Shown piece after piece: positions 62,110-64,000 of a stretch of 64,000 bases of DNA. Where the stretch lies: positions 1-64,000 of the forward strand of contig DASTAW010000039.1 of the NCBI GenBank assembly GCA_035712365.1, in the 5' to 3' direction. Position 1 is the stretch's first letter. Each line of letters starts with the position of its first letter. The notes beneath the pieces were generated by a model that was not told where the DNA came from, did no database searches, and saw only the letters and a program-made list of their open reading frames with translations. The position numbers were made by a program, and so were the translations under genes. Source of the DNA: Terriglobia bacterium (GTDB taxonomy: Bacteria; Acidobacteriota; Terriglobia; UBA7540).

Positions 62110-62700
62110 ATGCACGCAAAACTCTGGACTGACCTGTTTATTCCCGGCCTGCCGGTGATCGACAAGGTCCTTCGGGCTGTTATCGTGTACTTATTCCTGG
62201 TGGCGGCATTGAAGCTGGCCGGAAGGCGGCAACTGGCGCAACTGAATGCCTTTGACCTGGTTGTCCTTCTGACGATATCCAACACCGTTCAGAACGCCAT
62301 CATCGGCAACGATAATTCCGTTACGGGCGGGTTGATCGGCGCCGCGACACTGCTGGGGGTCAATTACCTGGTTGTCCGGTTCGCGTTTGAGTATGACAGG
62401 AAGCGCCGCCGCATTCCTGACTCGGGAGTGGTTCTTATCGCAAGCGGCAGGGTTCAGCCGGAATCGTTGAAGAAGGAGTTGATCAGCATGGACGAGCTTA
62501 GAGAAGCCGCCAACCGCCAGGGTATCCCATCGCTCGGAGAGATTGAGCGGGCGGTGCTGAACCGGGACGGATCCTTCGCTTTTAAAAAGAAGAAAGACCG
62601 TGCGGAAGGCGCCGCCTATCAGGAAATTCTGAACCGGATTGACCATCTTGCCGAACAGATTGGCCGATGGCAGCCCGGCCAAGGGCCTGCGGGAAGTTGA
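62110..62700 (+). CDS. DUF421 membrane protein (YetF-like)
   Basis: 196 residues. Three membrane helices: VLRAVIVYLFLVAALKLAG, AFDLVVLLTISNTVQNAI and GGLIGAATLLGVNYLVVRFA. The soluble domain typical of YetF/YdfS proteins follows: VLIASGRVQPESLKKELISM, then DELREAANRQGIPSLGEIER and AVLNRDGSFAF. Function unknown, with some members linked to stress or spore-related membrane roles. AAGGAG precedes ATG 62110. Confidence 0.85.
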   Translation: MHAKLWTDLFIPGLPVIDKVLRAVIVYLFLVAALKLAGRRQLAQLNAFDLVVLLTISNTVQNAIIGNDNSVTGGLIGAATLLGVNYLVVRFAFEYDRKRRRIPDSGVVLIASGRVQPESLKKELISMDELREAANRQGIPSLGEIERAVLNRDGSFAFKKKKDRAEGAAYQEILNRIDHLAEQIGRWQPGQGPAGS

Positions 62701-62706
62701 CCATGG

Positions 62707-63513
62707 CTAGCGGCGGACATACTCCGCGCCGTAAAGGGTGACGGCGCCGGTGGGCAGGCCCTGCACGCGAGCGATGCGGGCCGGCAGAAAGATGTTTCCG
62801 CCACCCGATGAGTAGGGAATCGCGATCTCGATTTGGCTGTCCTTTGGGTAGGGCCGGCGGCCTTCAAAGCAGAGGCCGCTTCGGGAAACATTGCGCACCC
62901 TGACCAGTTCCTCTCCCTCGCCGTTTTGGATGCAGGCTATGGTCCGCACATCGCGGCGCGGATCGCGGCGGTCTTCCTGACCGCTCCTGTCGGAGGATTC
63001 GGGGTCATCTGCCACGCCGGGAAGCGCCTCATAGGATTTTCTCCACAGGCAGGCGTCGGCGCAGCGCCGGCAAAAGCGCGACAAAGTCTCGCTGGATTCA
63101 AGCACTTCCAGCTCAAATCCGTCGAGATAGACCAGTTCGCGCGTACGGCAGGTGAGACATTCAAGAACAATTCTGCCCACTGATCCGGCCGAATCTCCTC
63201 TGGGCGGGAAGTTAATGCCCCAGGGTTGGGCCTCCGGCTCTAATAGCATGATCCCGTAAACGTTCTGCTTTGATTTTCCATTCACACGGGCCACCACGCG
63301 GGCCGATGCTTCCTTGCCTGTTTCAAGGCACCGAAGCGTAATCTCCTGGTCCGGCGCCAGGTTCTGCTTTAGGCGGACGCGCGCGCCAGTCTGGCTGACC
63401 ACTTCGGTCCAGCCTTCGCACAGGAAAATGTCGCCAAAAAGATTGTTTCCGATCACCTCGACCGGCAAAGCAAGACTGATTCTCTCGCTCTGCCGTCCTC
63501 TTTGCTCAATCAC
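62707..63513 (-). CDS. Tandem PilZ-like protein with a central zinc ribbon
   Basis: 268 residues. The N-terminal PilZ-like domain (~1-110) starts RQSERISLALPVEVIGNN with a degenerate second motif (VVSQTGARVRL). The centre (~115-150) holds four Cys in two pairs, ECLTC and RFCRRC, plus ADAC, like a zinc ribbon. The C-terminal PilZ domain (~180-265) is canonical: RRDPRRDVRTI and the NVSRSGLCFEG loop that bind cyclic di-GMP. It is likely a c-di-GMP receptor tuned by metal. GTG 63513 after AAGAGAAG is preferred over TTG 63534. Confidence 0.75.
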   Translation of the reverse strand: MIEQRGRQSERISLALPVEVIGNNLFGDIFLCEGWTEVVSQTGARVRLKQNLAPDQEITLRCLETGKEASARVVARVNGKSKQNVYGIMLLEPEAQPWGINFPPRGDSAGSVGRIVLECLTCRTRELVYLDGFELEVLESSETLSRFCRRCADACLWRKSYEALPGVADDPESSDRSGQEDRRDPRRDVRTIACIQNGEGEELVRVRNVSRSGLCFEGRRPYPKDSQIEIAIPYSSGGGNIFLPARIARVQGLPTGAVTLYGAEYVRR

Positions 63514-63927
63514 AGCTTCTCTTCTTCCCCACAAGCGGGACCTCCAGGTTTATCAATCGCGGCAGCAAGCGCGTTGGCTCGACTCGCGAAGCCACGTCCG
63601 GCCCGGGAGCGCCGTGCGGCCTCGAGGCCGTGCGATTTTGATGTCTTTCTAGTTATCGGCAACGCCAGGCAATGCTTTAGAGCCTTCTTAACGCGGCCTC
63701 CTGGCATCGGCCGGCGGTTTCGGCAGGAAAGCGGAGACGGGCTCTGTACTTGATGACAAGCCACAGCCGCGGGGACCTGCCCCGCCGCCGGGTTTGCCTC
63801 GTGGATGTCTCGCGGAAATCCGTTTAGATTACAAATTGTATGTGTCAGAATGGGCGATTAAAATGAGATAAGGAATTTCCGATTGACAGCAGGGGCCGCG
63901 CGGCGGAACCGGGAAGGGGTGAATGAT
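63514..63927. other. Intergenic region near the window end
   Basis: About 410 bases without a convincing gene. The right part is AT-rich (tttagattacaaattgtatg, gattaaaatgagataagg) and contains a TTGACA (63883-63888) that may belong to a promoter, although no matching -10 box was found. Confidence 0.35.
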
Positions 63928-64000
63928 ATGGCGAGAGCTACCCGAATCTCCAATGGGCAGGGTTGCCGCTCAGGCGGCCCAAGGACGACCCTTCTCATAA
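63928..64000 (+). CDS. Possible start of a gene truncated by the window end
   Basis: ATG 63928 follows AAGGGGTGA and stays open to the last base (24 codons: ARATRISNGQGCRSGGPRT...). There is too little to recognise a family. It is given only because the ribosome-binding site is reasonable. Confidence 0.25.
   Translation, partial: MARATRISNGQGCRSGGPRTTLLI

Noticed and set aside
1-64000. CRISPR arrays, tRNA or rRNA genes
   Set aside because: No regularly spaced repeats and no cloverleaf or conserved rRNA words were recognised on either strand; a dedicated scan (tRNAscan-SE, Infernal) was not possible.

Overview
The window reads as a chromosomal piece of an Acidobacteriota genome (Terriglobia/Solibacter-like; inferred, not proven). 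The evidence is about 60% G+C, many Tat-exported carbohydrate-related proteins, a winged-helix plus TolB-like one-component regulator, a giant SBBP/choice-of-anchor-D surface protein ending in a Cys-polyGly tract, a pilMNOPQ operon, and several families of short palindromic intergenic repeats. No tRNA, rRNA, CRISPR array, transposase or integrase was recognised.

Layout. 1-9.2 kb: the start of a GMC-type oxidoreductase, then exported carbohydrate enzymes (GH28, an esterase, an amidohydrolase, an apiosidase-like DUF4038 protein), a small UBP-type zinc finger next to a DUF5996 protein, and an ABC ATPase/permease pair. 9.4-10.0 kb: a methyltransferase with a signal peptide. 10.0-14.5 kb: an accessory-looking island with an SDH-type ClpP-fold protease, a broken DUF5107 gene, two orphan secreted proteins and three copies of a ~190 bp element with terminal inverted repeats. 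14.5-16.9 kb: a regulator, a DUF4395 membrane protein and a NodB-type deacetylase. 17.0-24.4 kb: a co-oriented, partly overlapping set (receiver protein, acyl carrier protein, ketosynthase, GT28-like glycosyltransferase, adenylate-forming ligase, HAD phosphatase, class III aminotransferase) that looks like an uncharacterised lipid or glycolipid pathway. This is the most interesting block.

24.6-33.8 kb: the SBBP protein, then pilM-N-O-P-Q (type IV pilus alignment complex and secretin). 34.0-37.7 kb: Xaa-Pro peptidase, accB, accC, thiE. 37.8-40.8 kb: two APC amino acid permeases. 40.9-48.0 kb: a SpoIIE-type phosphatase, nnr (NAD(P)HX repair), tsaE, an orphan PqiC/LptE-like lipoprotein, a FabI/FabL-like reductase and ispH with a good sigma70-type promoter. 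48.0-55.4 kb, minus strand: nth, a 3-hydroxyisobutyrate dehydrogenase-like protein, a HemQ-like protein, an OmpA lipoprotein, then rdgB-rph-gerM-amidase in one tight operon. 55.5-64.0 kb: a small membrane protein, a T-rich repeat region and a hairpin element, a DUF255/thioredoxin protein, an alpha/beta hydrolase, a rhodanese, a Tat aldo/keto reductase, a DUF421 protein and a PilZ-zinc ribbon-PilZ protein.

Functional themes are exported plant-polymer and sugar degradation, type IV pili and surface proteins, fatty-acid/lipid metabolism (accBC, FabI-like, the ACP/ketosynthase block) and housekeeping. Start codons were moved to the best ribosome-binding site or signal peptide where the longest open frame ran into intergenic repeats; these choices are stated per gene.
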